Origin: Pachypanchax playfairii
Lineage: Eukaryota; Chordata; Actinopteri; Cyprinodontiformes; Aplocheilidae
Length of the DNA: 64,000 nucleotides
NCBI GenBank assembly: GCA_006937955.1
Contig: SSNP01000005.1
Coordinates: forward strand, 6,322,109-6,386,108
Direction of reading: 5' to 3'
Shown: in pieces, positions 42,501 to 53,416 of the stretch
Position numbering within the stretch: the first letter of the stretch is position 1
Layout: each line of letters starts with the position of its first letter
Notes under the pieces: generated by a model
The model's database searches: none
What the model was told of the DNA's origin: nothing
The model's input: only the letters and a program-made list of their open reading frames with translations
Position numbers and translations under genes: made by a program

Positions 42501-43498
42501 GCTGCAGAAGGTTGAACTTATTAAAGATGATCTGAGGACGCTCACGCCAACAGCGGGTCCTGAATATGACACTCAGATCTAACAGCGGCTGCTTGGAGGC
42601 CTTCAGCAGCTGATGCTGCTGCTTGAGGAGTCAGTGAAGCGTGCGCAGTGAAGACGACCTAAAATTACACAGCATGACGTCCCGACAAACAAACAGAAAT
42701 TAGAAAGTGTGAGGGAAAGAGAGCAGCTGATTAGTTATGACTGCTTCTGCCCTCAGTCAACCTTTTTCTTTTGTCTCTCCGTTTGGCAGCAGTGCCAGTT
42801 GTGCGCTCTGGGTTGGGCTGACCCGCGTTACGAAAGAGTAAACACAGTCACAGCATGACGCCGCTCTCCTGCCAAGTGCAACAGAAGCACACTGAGGCAC
42901 AAAAATGGACAAAACACCGGACCAAATGTGCCAAACACACGGGCATCTTCAAAATGAGATGTTTTAACAAGAGTGCAGTGTGTGTGTGTGTGTGTGTGTG
43001 TGCACGCGCTCACCACACCCCACATATCAAAGGCTGCTTACTAATTGTCAGAACTCTGCACTTGACATCATAAAGCATACATGCTTAAACTTCTGAACAG
43101 GTCGGGACTCATTTAACTAGGTGGAGCAGCATCACAAGTACTGTCAGGTCCAGATTTGCAGCATCTTAATTTCTTCAACACGGCACCGTGTTCTAGAAGC
43201 TNACGTCCCGACAAACAAACAGAAATTAGAAAGTGTGAGGGAAAGAGAGCAGCTGATTAGTTATGACTGCTTCTGCCCTCAGTCAACCTTTTTCTTTTGT
43301 CTCTCCGTTTGGCGGCAGTGCCAGTTGTGCGCTCTGGGTCGGGCTGACCCGCGTTACGAAAGAGTAAACACAGTCACAGCATGACGCCGCTCTCCTGCCA
43401 AGTGCAACAGAAGCACACTGAGGCACAAAAATGGACAAAACACCGGACCAAATGTGCCAAACACACGGGCATCTTCAAAATGAGATGTTTTAACAAGA

Positions 43499-43579
<81 letters not shown>

Positions 43580-46500
43580 ACGCGCTCACCACACCCCACA
43601 TATCAAAGGCTGCTTACTAATTGTCAGAACTCTGCACTTGACATCATAAAGCATACATGCTTAAACTTCTGAACAGGTCGGGACTCATTTAACTAGGTGG
43701 AGCAGCATCACAAGTACTGTCAGGTCCAGATTTGCAGCATCTTAATTTCTTCAACACGGCACCGTGTTCTAGAAGCTAATGGAGTCTGAGGCTTTTTTAT
43801 ACTTCCTCTGTGTCTGATCAAATCAGGACAAAGAGGCTAACGCAGCACACCAAACGACTGTTTCCAAAAGAGCTCAATGCATCTGTGCATCCATTTGGAT
43901 TGTGCTTATGCATATTCAGTGAACGGCAAACTGTCGAGTCATTCTGGTATCACGTTCGCTCCAGAGCTTCTCCTCGTCTCTGCCTCGGAGGAAGAGCGCC
44001 ATCGCAAACAGGAGTGTATAAGTGTGTGTTCTTGTATCTGACCATCTGCTTTCTCAAAAACGTCTTCATATAAAATCCACACCAGGATACTCTGAAGGTC
44101 TTTCAGCTCATTTAGACGTTCCCTGATTTTATCTGGACGCCACATAATGATTCAAACCATCTTTATATTTGTTGTTGGACAAAATAATCCATCTCTCTGT
44201 GTTGATTGCAAACATCGGTAGCCAAGTTGGGTCTGCGAGTCATTAACTGAGTCCGGGTGTCGTATTTCTTTGAAACCTGAGGTCTTCCACACCTTTGAAC
44301 TATGACAGCAGAGAGCATTACAGTGCTACTGTAAATGAAGAGGAAATCAGCCGCTGCTTTCCCAAAACCAACGACGCAGTCTAGAACACGAGCAAAAGTC
44401 AAACTGGGAGGCTGATATCAGCGAAGGAAGATAAGGACTCAACAGTCTCTGCTCTGCTTCAGGTTTTTAACTTTGACTCTTTGTTTGTCTCATTTCTACC
44501 CCCCCAAAAAAACATGAGACAAACTCACAAAACCAGAACAACATGGAGCTAACAGAATTATTCAGCAAATAGCCTTAGCTTGGATGTAGAAGCTGTGTTA
44601 GCGCTTGTTGTTGAACATTTATCAGAGGACTGCGGCTGCCCCGAGCCTGCTCAAAGCAGCTCAACAGTCCCGTCCAGGCAGCAGCGATGCACGCAAACGT
44701 CTCCGCACATCAGTGTCCCAGAAGAGACGTGGAGAGGAAGAGAGAGAGGGAATTAAAAGGAGACACAAACTGAGATGGAGAGTGAAAGACAGACGTGGAC
44801 TATAAAGTCTTTTCTAGGAAGTAAACAAACCAGAGCTGTACAGAGGAACCCGAGGTCTGATGCTGAACCTTCATGATGGATCCAAGCAACACGCGAGCGG
44901 CGTGGAGTTGATCCCCATTAAAAAACAAAAACGCAGATGACAAACAAAAAAATAACAGAATGTAGTTTGTCTCGGTTTATTGCTGTTTGTCCCACAATAA
45001 AAACAGCTTTTTATTACAATAAAAAGGATTTACACCAGGATCTGAATGTTAGATACATTTTTAGCTTTTTCCTTTGCAGCCAGATGAGGGTGGGAAAAAT
45101 GAATACAAGCCTGTTTCATTATGCAACTAAACCAAATCTAAATATAGCTGAATTAACACCTCCGGAACGCTTTACAGCAGTGAAAAGAGCAACTTGACGC
45201 AGGACTACAAACACTGCACCACGTGCCGTCTTACTGAACCACATTTCACAACATGAACCAGGTCTGAGGTCTGTAACCAGCTGGATTCTAGGGTCATTTC
45301 CAGCCTGAATGGCAGGAAACTTAAAACACTTTATGAATAAGTCATCCATCTAACACGTCACTCAAAGGATCTAAAACAACTGATGTGAACCGTGGTGTCA
45401 TTTCGCTCAGCGTTGCGTGCCGGGAACATTCATCGTGTGTGAAGACTCCAGGCTGAATAACGTTGGCTGAACTCGTCAAACAAATCATTGTTATTGTAAC
45501 TAAAGATCTGATTATGTTACATAAAAATCTTAGCCTCGTTGCTGGAGCGTGTAGCTGTAAAGCAACTTTAGTGCCAGGAACAATAAAGTGAGTCCTAATT
45601 GAGCGGTGTGACACTGTGCTCCTAATAAAGAGAGTCAAACGCAGAAGGAAGAGGGAGAGCGAGAACAGCTTCTTCTCTGGCAAATTCCAAAACCTGAGAT
45701 CGTAAAACAGCTGTTAAATCAGGCTGGACAAATTGAACGATGTACTAGAGAAACACCGCGGTCGATTTTAAAGCAAAAAACAGACAAGTCGTTTAAACCC
45801 AGCTGCTCACGGAGGGTTGCTTAGTTTCTATTGTCGAGCAGGTGACTGCTGTAAGGTGTTGTCTGTCACAGCCTATTATCTGCGCTGCATCGGAGGTGCG
45901 AGCAGCGGAAACAGCCACCTTGGCTGTGACTGTGTGTATGTCTGTGCATGTGTTACCACGCGTGTGCTTACATGAGAAGAGGAGATTCAAATAAAAGGAG
46001 TGGGGTTACATGAGGACGGAGTTAGAGATGTGCAAAATCCCCATGAGGAACATCTTCATAAACAGATTCACATTGTAAAAGGAAACGCAGTCAAGAGGCT
46101 GTGAATCAAAGTGAAACTACTGACTCCATCCCACAAAGATTTATCAACTAAAGTCTTCAGCGTGGGTTCAAAACCAACAGCTTTCTTTTATCAACACTGG
46201 CTGCTTTCAACTTTTTTTTTACCTGCAGTGCCAGTTTAATTATACCAACAAATACGTTTAATGTTGAGGATCAAAAACAGGAAACATGACATGTTCTTTG
46301 CATCATGTAGCTAACTCAGTTCTAAAATTATAAATTTATATTATTTATAAGGGTGGAAATGTTGTGCCTTTGTATGTAACATCAGCAGTAAATGAAACTG
46401 GGAAAGGATGATGCTGCGCCGACAGAAAACTCCTGGATTTACACCGAATCTCATCACCGTCCAAAACACGAGCAAAAAGCAGCAACAATCTGTGACCACC

Positions 46501-49500
46501 CGTCCTAGTTTCTCTTGAAGCTTTTTGTCTCAGTGTGAGACACAGCGGTGAGACAGAAGATCAGAAATAGGCAGATGTTTCCCAGCTGCAGAGGAAGTTC
46601 AAACTATATTGGGTTTGTGTGAAATCCCCATCATCACCTGACATGGTCATTCTCAACTGTTGAAAAAAACATCCCACAATTAGTTTTCTAAATATCTTCT
46701 TACAATAAACAGCTCCTATTGCTTGGTAATATACCCTGAAGTCACAGGTGATGCTACGTTGGATCTGAGTCCTGTTCAGATCAGCTTGTCTGAAGCATCA
46801 CCCTACTTAACCGCTGCGGTTCCAGTTCCTCACTCTTCGCTCAGCGTTACAGACCCGTCACTTAAAAGCAAAAGGATTAAACATCTGTCAAAGCCTGCTC
46901 ACTTCAACCAGCAGGAAAAGACACATTTAGGCGTTGCACGTCTCCCCAGCGATTTAACGTCCTGTCTCATTCTGAGCCGGGACAGATGAGGTCATGTATC
47001 TCTGGAATATAATGCTCCCTTATCAAAATAACAGCGCACGCATTCTCTCGTTCATTAACGCTCTTGGTGGAACACACAGGTGATACGCTAGTGTTTATGT
47101 CTGCAAAATGTGCGTTTTTGTCGATTCCAGCTAAAAGAAAAGCAACAAATAGAAATCTGATTCCCCGTGGAGTCTCATTTCTGATGGACTACACCCCCAA
47201 AATGCTCATTTCATCTCTTTTTCTCCTTAATCAGCCATTCCATCAAAACCATTAATATCCTTCCTCCATCCATCCATCAAAAAAAAAAGAAAAATGTGCT
47301 GCTTCCAGTTCTTCCCTTTAACTCGTCATCCTCTTAATTTAGACATATTTCACTAAACCATCTCCACCCACATCCCTCTTTCTTCCAGCATCCTTGAGCT
47401 CATTCTATCCTCACGTCTTCCTTCCATTGGCCAAGGTGTCCTTCACCGCGGGTTTGTATTCAGTGATTACGCGCTTGGTTAACTCATTCATGGATTCTAC
47501 TTGGTCGGCAATGCACGCGCAACCGGGTACAACTCGTTTTCATAGCCATCGGCACGCAGACAGATGTACACGAGACAGTGTTCGAGGTGCAGCGTTTACA
47601 TGGAGGTATCTCGGCTATGAGTGAGGATGATGTTTAATAAAAGCACCTCACAGCTGACATCCGGCTTTACTCATTGGATAAGAATGGCTCCTTCTTCCTC
47701 GGGGAGTATATAGAAAACTGACATATTTAAAGGCGTTAAATCAAAGAAAAAAAAAGGTTGAAAACTTTCCAAAGACTGAAAATGTAAACAGACATAACAA
47801 GTAACATGTGAAAAATCCAGAAAAACAAGCAGATAGAGGCTTCTTGTACTCGCTTCACCTCCTCTAGACCAATCTGTAATAGTTCCTGTTGAATTTCAAA
47901 CCAACCAGGCAACAAGTCAGGGGGGAAACACAGATGTAACCAACAGGGCTTGTATTCTATTACTGGTATCAACAGACAGCATGTTATCTTTCAGCCAAAC
48001 GGTTGTGGCGTGTAAAAAACACCCATGACAACATGTCTCCACCCTTCCTCAACCCGTCCTGACAGTCGGCGAGCAAAAAGTTCCACCCACGAGCAAACCC
48101 TGTGACTGTGATGAAATATCAAGATACCTGAGACCTCCGAGTTTCAGCAAACACAAGACTGACAGACCTTGAGCTGCACACTCAGATACCTGAACAAGCA
48201 CCAGCCTTCAGGTTTGCATGGCAAATACATACGTAAATGCTGTGTACACATGTGGGCTCAACAGCGCCGGGCTGTCAAGCTGCTCTGGCACTTAGTGTTG
48301 GAGGTTAATCCTGAACACAGCGATTGGGGATTTGAACTTTATATGCAGGTCTCCCATCGAGGCAGAACTATCAAGGACTGATCATGAGCTCCAACTAAAA
48401 CTCATGACTTGGACAACCATGAGCTAAAAATAGGAGCGAATATCAGCATCACCAACTCCGACTATGTGTCACTTACAACATGAAGGCAAAAATGACACAA
48501 AGCCTGTTTAAACTCAGTCTTGACTTTTGTGTATTTGGTTTCCAAGGAGACAGACTTCCTGTTCAGTTCTTGTACTGGACCATGAAGGAAGTTAGTGGGC
48601 AAAAGGATAAACATCAGGACTAGAAACTATCTGCAGCTGATGAACAGCCTCTAGATGTTATGTCTTTAAAATAAAAACAGAAAACAAGCCAACAAAGATT
48701 TGAAACTGCACTTGAGAGATCCTTCAGTCGATAATCTGCCATGTTTGGTGCTAAAATATCATCATGTGCCTCAAACTGAATTATCTTTGCTGTTTTTCCA
48801 TTGAAGAAACTGAAACAAATTATGTTTGTAACAATGTGCCTAATATCTGATCCTCTTATGTATTAAAGACTCATTAGTCAAATGGAAATAATTCAAAATG
48901 AATTAAAAAATAATCAAAACAAGCAGCCAATGTCCAAATATAATAAAATATTATAAATACCTTAAAGAAACATCTTTCTGCGCCACTTAAACGATCCTAT
49001 GAACATCTAGTTCAGCTGAATTCAATTCTAAATAAATGTGAAATGATTTAAGACTTTTGCACAAGCATTTTTACTACTTTCATTTAATTCTTTACTGTAA
49101 TAAAGTGGATTCTTCATGCGGGTTGCAGGTTGGGGGAGGTAGCATGTCTGCTAACTGCAGCGCACCTTGCATGAGAAATTAAAACCTTTAAAATTGCGAT
49201 GAACAGAATGACAGTTTGTTAACTTTGTCTTAACTGCGTTGTAATTGCGTCTTGTTCGGGACTCCGCCGCCGTTAACAACATATTTCCAGGCCACTGAGA
49301 CGCGGAAAACGCCGCCTGGCCCTGGTTGTCATGAGGTCGGTTAACCGTTGCGGGAAGAGACGGCTACCTCCGGGGTGACGCTAAGCTACATGCTACACGG
49401 AGGACGTTTACCGGAGTTCAACACGACACTGCACCTGCACTACACCGACTATGGTGGTGTCAGTTACCGGGAGGAGTGTTTGACGACGCAGTTAGCTCGG

Positions 49501-49539
49501 TTAGGTAGCTGTCTGTACTCACCCCATTAACCAATCCAT
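6181..49539 (-). CDS. mob2: mob2, MOB kinase activator 2 (whole spliced gene, three alternative first exons)
   Basis: MOB2 is a small zinc-binding adaptor that binds the N-terminal region of NDR kinases (STK38/STK38L) and competes with MOB1. The shared coding exons on the minus strand are 10191-10031, 8805-8712, 6800-6676 and 6500-6181 (700 nt). The first coding exon is one of 49539-49523, 15461-15349 or 31340-31303, all ending in phase 2, giving 238, 270 and 245 residues respectively. The 238-residue form starts MDWLMGKSK and is close to human MOB2 (237). The Cys pair (EFCTGDTC) and the two His (HVLAHLYWAH) expected for the structural zinc site are present. The tail ends NHVTER. The gene covers about 43 kb because of two introns of 16-18 kb. 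Confidence 0.94.
6676..6800 (-). CDS. mob2: mob2 coding exon (YYWNDEKGKK ... FPTKYG)
   Basis: A 125-nt exon between acceptor CTCTTTCCAG and donor GTGAGT, entered in phase 2 and left in phase 1. The peptide YYWNDEKGKKIKCTAPQYVD matches the MOB core segment that follows the zinc Cys pair. Confidence 0.95.
6801..8711 (-). other. mob2: mob2 intron, with a G-run cluster at 7584-7601
   Basis: AT-rich intron without genes. Around 7480-7640 it turns GC-rich, with a run of three G tracts (plus strand). The frames at 7483-7931 there show no protein features. Confidence 0.7.
8712..8805 (-). CDS. mob2: mob2 coding exon with zinc-site Cys pair
   Basis: A 94-nt exon between acceptor CCTTCACAG and donor GTAAGT. 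It encodes TTFFNLINRQYSTISEFC, then TGDTCQAMTACS. The two Cys spaced by four residues are the MOB zinc ligands. It is too short and too split in frame to appear as a long open frame. Confidence 0.93.
8806..10030 (-). other. mob2: mob2 intron
   Basis: AT-rich intron. I see no gene or clear repeat in it. Confidence 0.75.
10031..10191 (-). CDS. mob2: mob2 first common coding exon
   Basis: A 161-nt exon after acceptor GTCTCGCAG. It begins with one base completing the last codon of whichever first exon is used, then KSKTKPNGKKQPAEEKK, and contains KELVVLPREIDLNEWLASN, a signature block of MOB2. It leaves in phase 1 at donor GTGAGT. Confidence 0.95.
10192..15348 (-). other. mob2: mob2 intron
   Basis: About 5.2 kb of intron downstream of the 15.35-kb first exon. 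It has a CA microsatellite at 12040-12075. Frames on both strands at 12346-12972 and 14301-14729 overlap each other and show no protein features. No gene is seen. Confidence 0.7.
12040..12075. repeat. CA microsatellite
   Basis: An AC tract with ACAG interruptions in a mob2 intron. Confidence 0.85.
15349..15461 (-). CDS. mob2: mob2 alternative first coding exon B (MVRDYS... / MVLQAVGKVLR)
   Basis: On the minus strand ATG at 15461-15459 opens MVRDYSFSKDKKDMHPQ and runs to ...KMVLQAVGKVLR, where AG|GTAAAA is the donor in phase 2. Joined to the common exon it reads VLRKSKTKPNGKK without a break. A second in-frame ATG (15380-15378, A at -3 and G at +4) would give the shorter MVLQAVGKVLR start. 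I recall a longer mammalian MOB2 isoform with this kind of N-terminus, which supports the exon. Confidence 0.85.
15462..15720 (-). promoter_or_regulatory. mob2: candidate promoter for mob2 exon B
   Basis: Just upstream (minus strand) of exon B the sequence gains CpGs and a GC-box-like GTGGGCGG near 15639, next to TTACGTCGACGTCTG. A CTCF-like site is at 15880-15893. This is a positional inference; no start site is visible. Confidence 0.35.
15880..15893 (-). promoter_or_regulatory. CTCF-like motif
   Basis: On the minus strand CCACTAGGGGTCGC matches the CTCF core CCASYAGRKGGCRS at 13 of 14 positions. It lies about 0.4 kb upstream of mob2 exon B. Confidence 0.4.
21166..21179 (-). promoter_or_regulatory. 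CTCF-like motif
   Basis: On the minus strand CCAGTAGATGGCAG matches the CTCF core CCASYAGRKGGCRS at all 14 positions. It lies within a mob2 intron. Confidence 0.5.
29734..29756. repeat. GT microsatellite
   Basis: A short pure GT tract of 23 bp in the mob2 intron. Confidence 0.9.
31303..31340 (-). CDS. mob2: mob2 alternative first coding exon C (MRFKRNGSYTLNR)
   Basis: On the minus strand ATG at 31340-31338 (A at -3) opens MRFKRNGSYTLN, and CG|GTGAGTGTG is a strong donor in phase 2. Splicing to the common exon gives LNRKSKTKPNGKK in frame. The frame stays open upstream to a stop at 31584-31586 but has no ATG there. The peptide just upstream (KPDTLSILDFLIRFLSSR) looks protein-like, so the coding part might be longer if an upstream exon or non-AUG start is used. 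I infer this exon from phase, donor and peptide character; it is not confirmed by homology. Confidence 0.6.
31341..31640 (-). promoter_or_regulatory. mob2: candidate promoter / 5' UTR for mob2 exon C
   Basis: Upstream of exon C the DNA is GC-richer than the surrounding intron, with CpGs and a polypurine stretch (plus strand TCCTCCTCCTCC near 31538). A start site cannot be placed. Confidence 0.3.
34920..34933 (-). promoter_or_regulatory. CTCF-like motif
   Basis: On the minus strand CCAGCAGGTGGCAT matches the CTCF core at 13 of 14 positions. Confidence 0.4.
35744..35757 (-). promoter_or_regulatory. CTCF-like motif
   Basis: On the minus strand CCACCAGAGGACAG matches the CTCF core at 13 of 14 positions, about 0.8 kb from the previous one and in the same orientation. 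Confidence 0.35.
37080..37831 (+). mobile_element. L2-like LINE 3' fragment
   Basis: The frame at 37093-37284 has the peptide RGRAFNYQAPLLRNQL followed by a charged helix-like stretch, which resembles the C-terminal end of fish L2-type LINE ORF2 proteins. Downstream is the usual 3' tail pattern: GGCTTGGACTGCTGGAGGAC, later GTTGGAGGTTTCTTC, and an end rich in AATAAACTGAACTGAA. It is 5'-truncated, as most LINE copies are, and inserted in the plus orientation, antisense to mob2. The family name is from recall; no search was run. Confidence 0.7.
42677..43201. repeat. direct duplication, copy A (525 bp)
   Basis: Starts ACGTCCCGACAAAC and ends TTCTAGAAGCT immediately before the single N at 43202. 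It is nearly identical to 43203-43777. I see two base differences (GGCAGCAG versus GGCGGCAG; GGTTGGG versus GGTCGGG) and a shorter GT tract (42978-43002, 25 bp). Confidence 0.9.
43203..43777. repeat. direct duplication, copy B (575 bp)
   Basis: Starts right after the N with the same bases as copy A and ends at the same TTCTAGAAGCT. The length difference of 50 bp is fully explained by its longer GT tract (43504-43578, 75 bp). It looks like a second allele placed in tandem by the assembler. Confidence 0.9.
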
Positions 49540-50060
49540 GGTGCTGCTTGGAGCTAGCTCAGCTAATGTTAGCTGGCAGGGGATAAATCCGCCAGGAGCT
49601 GGAGGCAACCCCCCCTTCAGTTTATCCAGCCACCACCCTCGCTGCTCCGGCTGCCTGGCTCCAGAGTCCCGTCGCTGTCTCCTCCGGGCTGCTGGATCCT
49701 CAGGCTGATCGCACACAAATGTCGGTGAAACTTTGAGCGATTGTCCTTGTTTTGATCCGCAGCAGTCAGATCAGCCTGTTAGCTGGAAGCAGCAATGAGT
49801 GACTTTGAAGGCGAGCGGAGGAGACGGCGGTGTGCGTCCCCGTCTGGAGCCGCCAAGGGAGGGTTGACTGCTGAGAGGCCGCCTGTCAGCCCGGTAACCT
49901 CTGACATGAAGCCTTGTATGGTTACTAGACAATCAGCTAACCTGAACCTCCTCCGGAGCCGCCGCTTTCTGAGCGAAGTCTAAATCGGAGTCCGGAAGTA
50001 AACAGAGACCCGACCCACCATCTCTCCGGTGCGTCAGACGCGTGTGACCGCGGCTGCAGT
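49240..50060 (-). promoter_or_regulatory. mob2: CpG-rich promoter and 5' UTR of mob2 (exon A)
   Basis: A CpG-rich block, GC-richer than all flanking DNA, surrounds exon A, as for a vertebrate CpG-island promoter. On the minus strand it would hold the 5' UTR from 49540 upward. A plus-strand frame at 49795-49983 lies in it but shows no protein family. Confidence 0.65.
49523..49539 (-). CDS. mob2: mob2 first coding exon A (MDWLMG)
   Basis: On the minus strand CACCATGGATTGG gives a near-perfect Kozak start for MDWLM plus two bases, then donor GTGAGT. Spliced to the common exon it reads MDWLMGKSKTKPNGKK, the same start as the main human MOB2 isoform. The frame is open upstream for about 60 codons without another ATG, so this ATG is the natural start. 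Confidence 0.93.
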
Positions 50061-50981
50061 GGGACATGTAGTTACACACAACGTTCGAACAAATTAAAAT
50101 TTAAGTAAATGTTCTGTACCAATAATCGATTAACATAATTTAACACGCTTCTGATATAAACCACGTCTAAATAAAAACAAACACTCAGTTTAATGCCTTT
50201 AATAATATCCTAGAATTACTTGAGGAGTTGGTGTTTTTAACATTTTTTCGTAATACTGTCCACTTCTGTGGTTTTCAGTCAGTGGAATGACTGGGATAAA
50301 GTCTTTTCATCATCACGTATTATGGCACGAAAACCTTCCTAAAACCGGATCATCTAACACCCACCAGACAGGGAATGTAACAAAATTATCAGCTGAGAAT
50401 TGATAGTTTGTACACAGCTGCAGTGGATCGTTTACAAAACAAAGACATTCCACCAAAAATCAATCGGGAGGCAAATAGAGTCTTTATTCACCACATAAAT
50501 CATTTTAATCCAACGAGTTAAATTCAAATTTTGCCTTGATTTATAGTTTTAGCTCCTCTCTTCTATTTCTTTTTATCCTTCCTCCCATTTTCCTCTTTAG
50601 AAAAACAGCATCGGTCAGATAGCTGGAGACGACTTGATCAATAAGTCGTTTAGTCTCTTTGTCTCTGTGAGATCATTAGGGCAAGACATATAGACGTCAT
50701 AAACGCTTAAACTTTCCCTTCCGCTCTGTTAACCCTTCCTTTCCCCTTCAATTCAAGACTCCATCATAAATCCTCATACATCTATAAATAAGAGGGTTAT
50801 TACACAGAAGACGCGGTTTCCAGAACAGGAGCCCTGTTAACAGAAGACACAGCTGCGTGATTGGCTGCTTCACTTTTCATCAGCCTGCAGACTCCCAATC
50901 AACTGAGAGGGAGGCGGGGTTACTGTCATGATTGACAGGAAGCTGGTTACGTATTCCAAACTGTTGTTATTCAATTAAAAA

Positions 50982-50995
50982 CCACAAGAGGGCGC
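50982..50995 (+). promoter_or_regulatory. CTCF-like motif upstream of mob2 exon A
   Basis: CCACAAGAGGGCGC on the plus strand matches the CTCF core at 13 of 14 positions. It sits just outside the mob2 CpG-rich promoter and points opposite to the intronic sites. Confidence 0.4.
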
Positions 50996-53373
50996 CGTGG
51001 GATGATTGTTGACGCGATTCTACTGAGTTAGGAAGTAGGATGAAGTTGGGTCAGAATCAAATATCTTTATTTTGTTTTTTTTTTCAGGAAGAAATAAATT
51101 TTCTTATCTACAAAATCATTCTTTAAACACAAGAAGACAGACAGACATGACTTTTTTGTTTTTTCGAGTATTTTGTGGTGTCAAAATGTAAAAGTTAAAT
51201 AAATAAATAGCAGCAACATACTGTATCTGAACAGAAACAGCGTTTTCAGCAGTTTTCACACCAATATTCAAAGTAGTATTTGTCTCATTGTCTCTAAACA
51301 GACTTAAAAACTTAATTAACTTATAATTACATTTGACTAAACTGGAATATGTTCTAAATTTCCCAGAATTAACACACAATTACTAAAAGCAAGTTCATTC
51401 AACAAAACTGACATAAGATCACTTTGACCAGCCATGTTTACTTCTCACAAACATCTAACCAGCAGTGGAGCTTCAGAGATGCAGCTGGAATCAGAGATGT
51501 AATCTGTAGGAAAATGAGCTGCACTCTGGTCAGGTGCTCATTCAGATTCATCAAGGTCACTTCCTGAAATCCATCCCCTCATCGATACTGAGCTATTCAG
51601 GGGTCAATATGTTTCCATTCTGTTTTTTTCCAGCCTGCTCAGTGAATGATCTGCATCCTTTTTCTCTGCAACATGAAAAAACTGACACATGCAGCCAGAG
51701 AAAGTAACAACAACGTAAATCAATATAACAACCATCAAACATGGTGTTTTCAGTTGGAATATTCAGCTTTATCTTGTTTAAGGTGGATTTTAAACAGAAA
51801 ATGAGTTTGAAATATGTGAACACACAATGTTATAAATAAGAAATCAAACTAAAATGGTGATATGGTAACTACGTGTGCTTCCGCTTTGGGGTTTCTGTCT
51901 GAAGGTAGAAAAATCTCTGCACTCAAAACAGTGAAATCAAACCCAAAGTTTTAGATGCAAAAAAAAAGATGATATCAGTTCCGAGCTGCAGGGTGAAGCT
52001 CTGGCTGCACCATGACTGGTATCATTTATTCATAAATGGCAGCGGTAGCCCAATAAGCCATTAGGCCACATTAAAACCGAGACACCTCACATTACTTTTG
52101 CATGAATAATAAATGTTCCTGCGATGACGGGTGTGTGAACAAGTTTGAGTATTTAAATTACACCCTGGATGAGTCACTTGTTCTGTAGCTTTTAAAGGAT
52201 TATTTAGAACTTAACACATATTTTGATGCATTGTGTCCTAATGAGGTTATCTGCTGACTATTAAAGCGTGGACATAATTCTGGAATCATTTCCAGTTTCT
52301 CAACAATGATCACGTAATATAAGGTGCCGTTTGCACGTCTAGGTTTCAGACTGTTGGCACCACAGAGTCTCCCTGTGTCGATTCTAATGTGCATGTGTGT
52401 GTGTGTGTTTGCTCATGGGCCTGTGTCATCGCTGGCTCCACGCTTACAGCTGAAGTCTCAGCGTCTGAGTCAGTCTTGGCCACATTAGTCATGTCTGCAG
52501 ACCCACCTGACTCCAGCTCTTCCAGCCTTGACTTGAGGGCGGGGCAGAGGAGAGCAACGAATGGATGTGAGTCTTCAGATGAAGAATCATTTCTGAGAAG
52601 TGATTTCAAAAGAAAAAATGCAGCATTTTCTTGAGGGAAATGTGGAGAAAAGGGTGCAGAAGCTACGAAACTCAAACAGACTAAATAAAAATCTAACTAT
52701 GCCTGTTTGAGCGCACAGTTTTAACCCGTCCCAATTGTTTTCTTCAAATCAATCAGACATGAAGTCATTTTCAGCCAGAGGCAAATCAACAGACATGCCC
52801 TGCTTGTGTCTCTGAGGTCGGACAGAGACACGAGAAAAGACACTGTGTCAGCAGCCGTCAGTCTAACTTTTGTCTCAGCAACATTCATCATGTCTAATGT
52901 GTTTAAACCAGAATATCTGAATGCAAAATGTGCATGTTCACATATATGTATCTACATTTTACACAAATAAATTAATATAAACATCAATCACATGTTGACC
53001 CGAGTAGCAACCTCAGAGTCTCATCACCCCGTTACAATCTGTTAATCAAACACGTCTCCGTGTTTCACGTAACAGACCAGCACAACACAGTGGTAGATGT
53101 AACGAGAAAAAACTAAAAGTGTGAGATTATTAAAACAAACAAAACTTATTTGGCTTCTGAAGACAATAAAATACCAAACAAATTCAGCATTTTGATTGTT
53201 TTTTTTCTGTTCTGCATCATAGTTTTGCACTTTTTGTGCAACTCATGAAAAGGAAGTCAGGTTCACCTGAAACAAGGTCCTGTTCTGTGGTAGGTCAGGA
53301 TGTGGTTTCTGAAGGTGCAGATGCTGGACATTTGATATGTGCTGCAGTGTGTTGCTGACTACAGAAACAGACA

Positions 53374-53375
<2 letters not shown>

Positions 53376-53415
<40 letters not shown>
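53376..53415. repeat. GT microsatellite
   Basis: An uninterrupted GT dinucleotide tract of 40 bp. Confidence 0.95.

Positions 53416-53416
<1 letters not shown>

Larger units (their letters stand above)
31641..49522 (-). other. mob2: mob2 first intron (17.9 kb)
   Basis: AT-rich intron. Notable contents, listed separately: single Ns at 33607 and 33852, CTCF-like motifs at 34920 and 35744, the L2-like LINE tail at about 37080-37831, and the duplicated block at 42677-43777 with GT microsatellites. No other gene is supported. Confidence 0.65.

Noticed and set aside
49795..49983. Plus-strand 62-codon frame starting MSDFEGERRRR in the mob2 promoter
   Set aside because: It is a CpG-island frame with no splice context or family resemblance; more likely chance, though a divergent transcript cannot be excluded.
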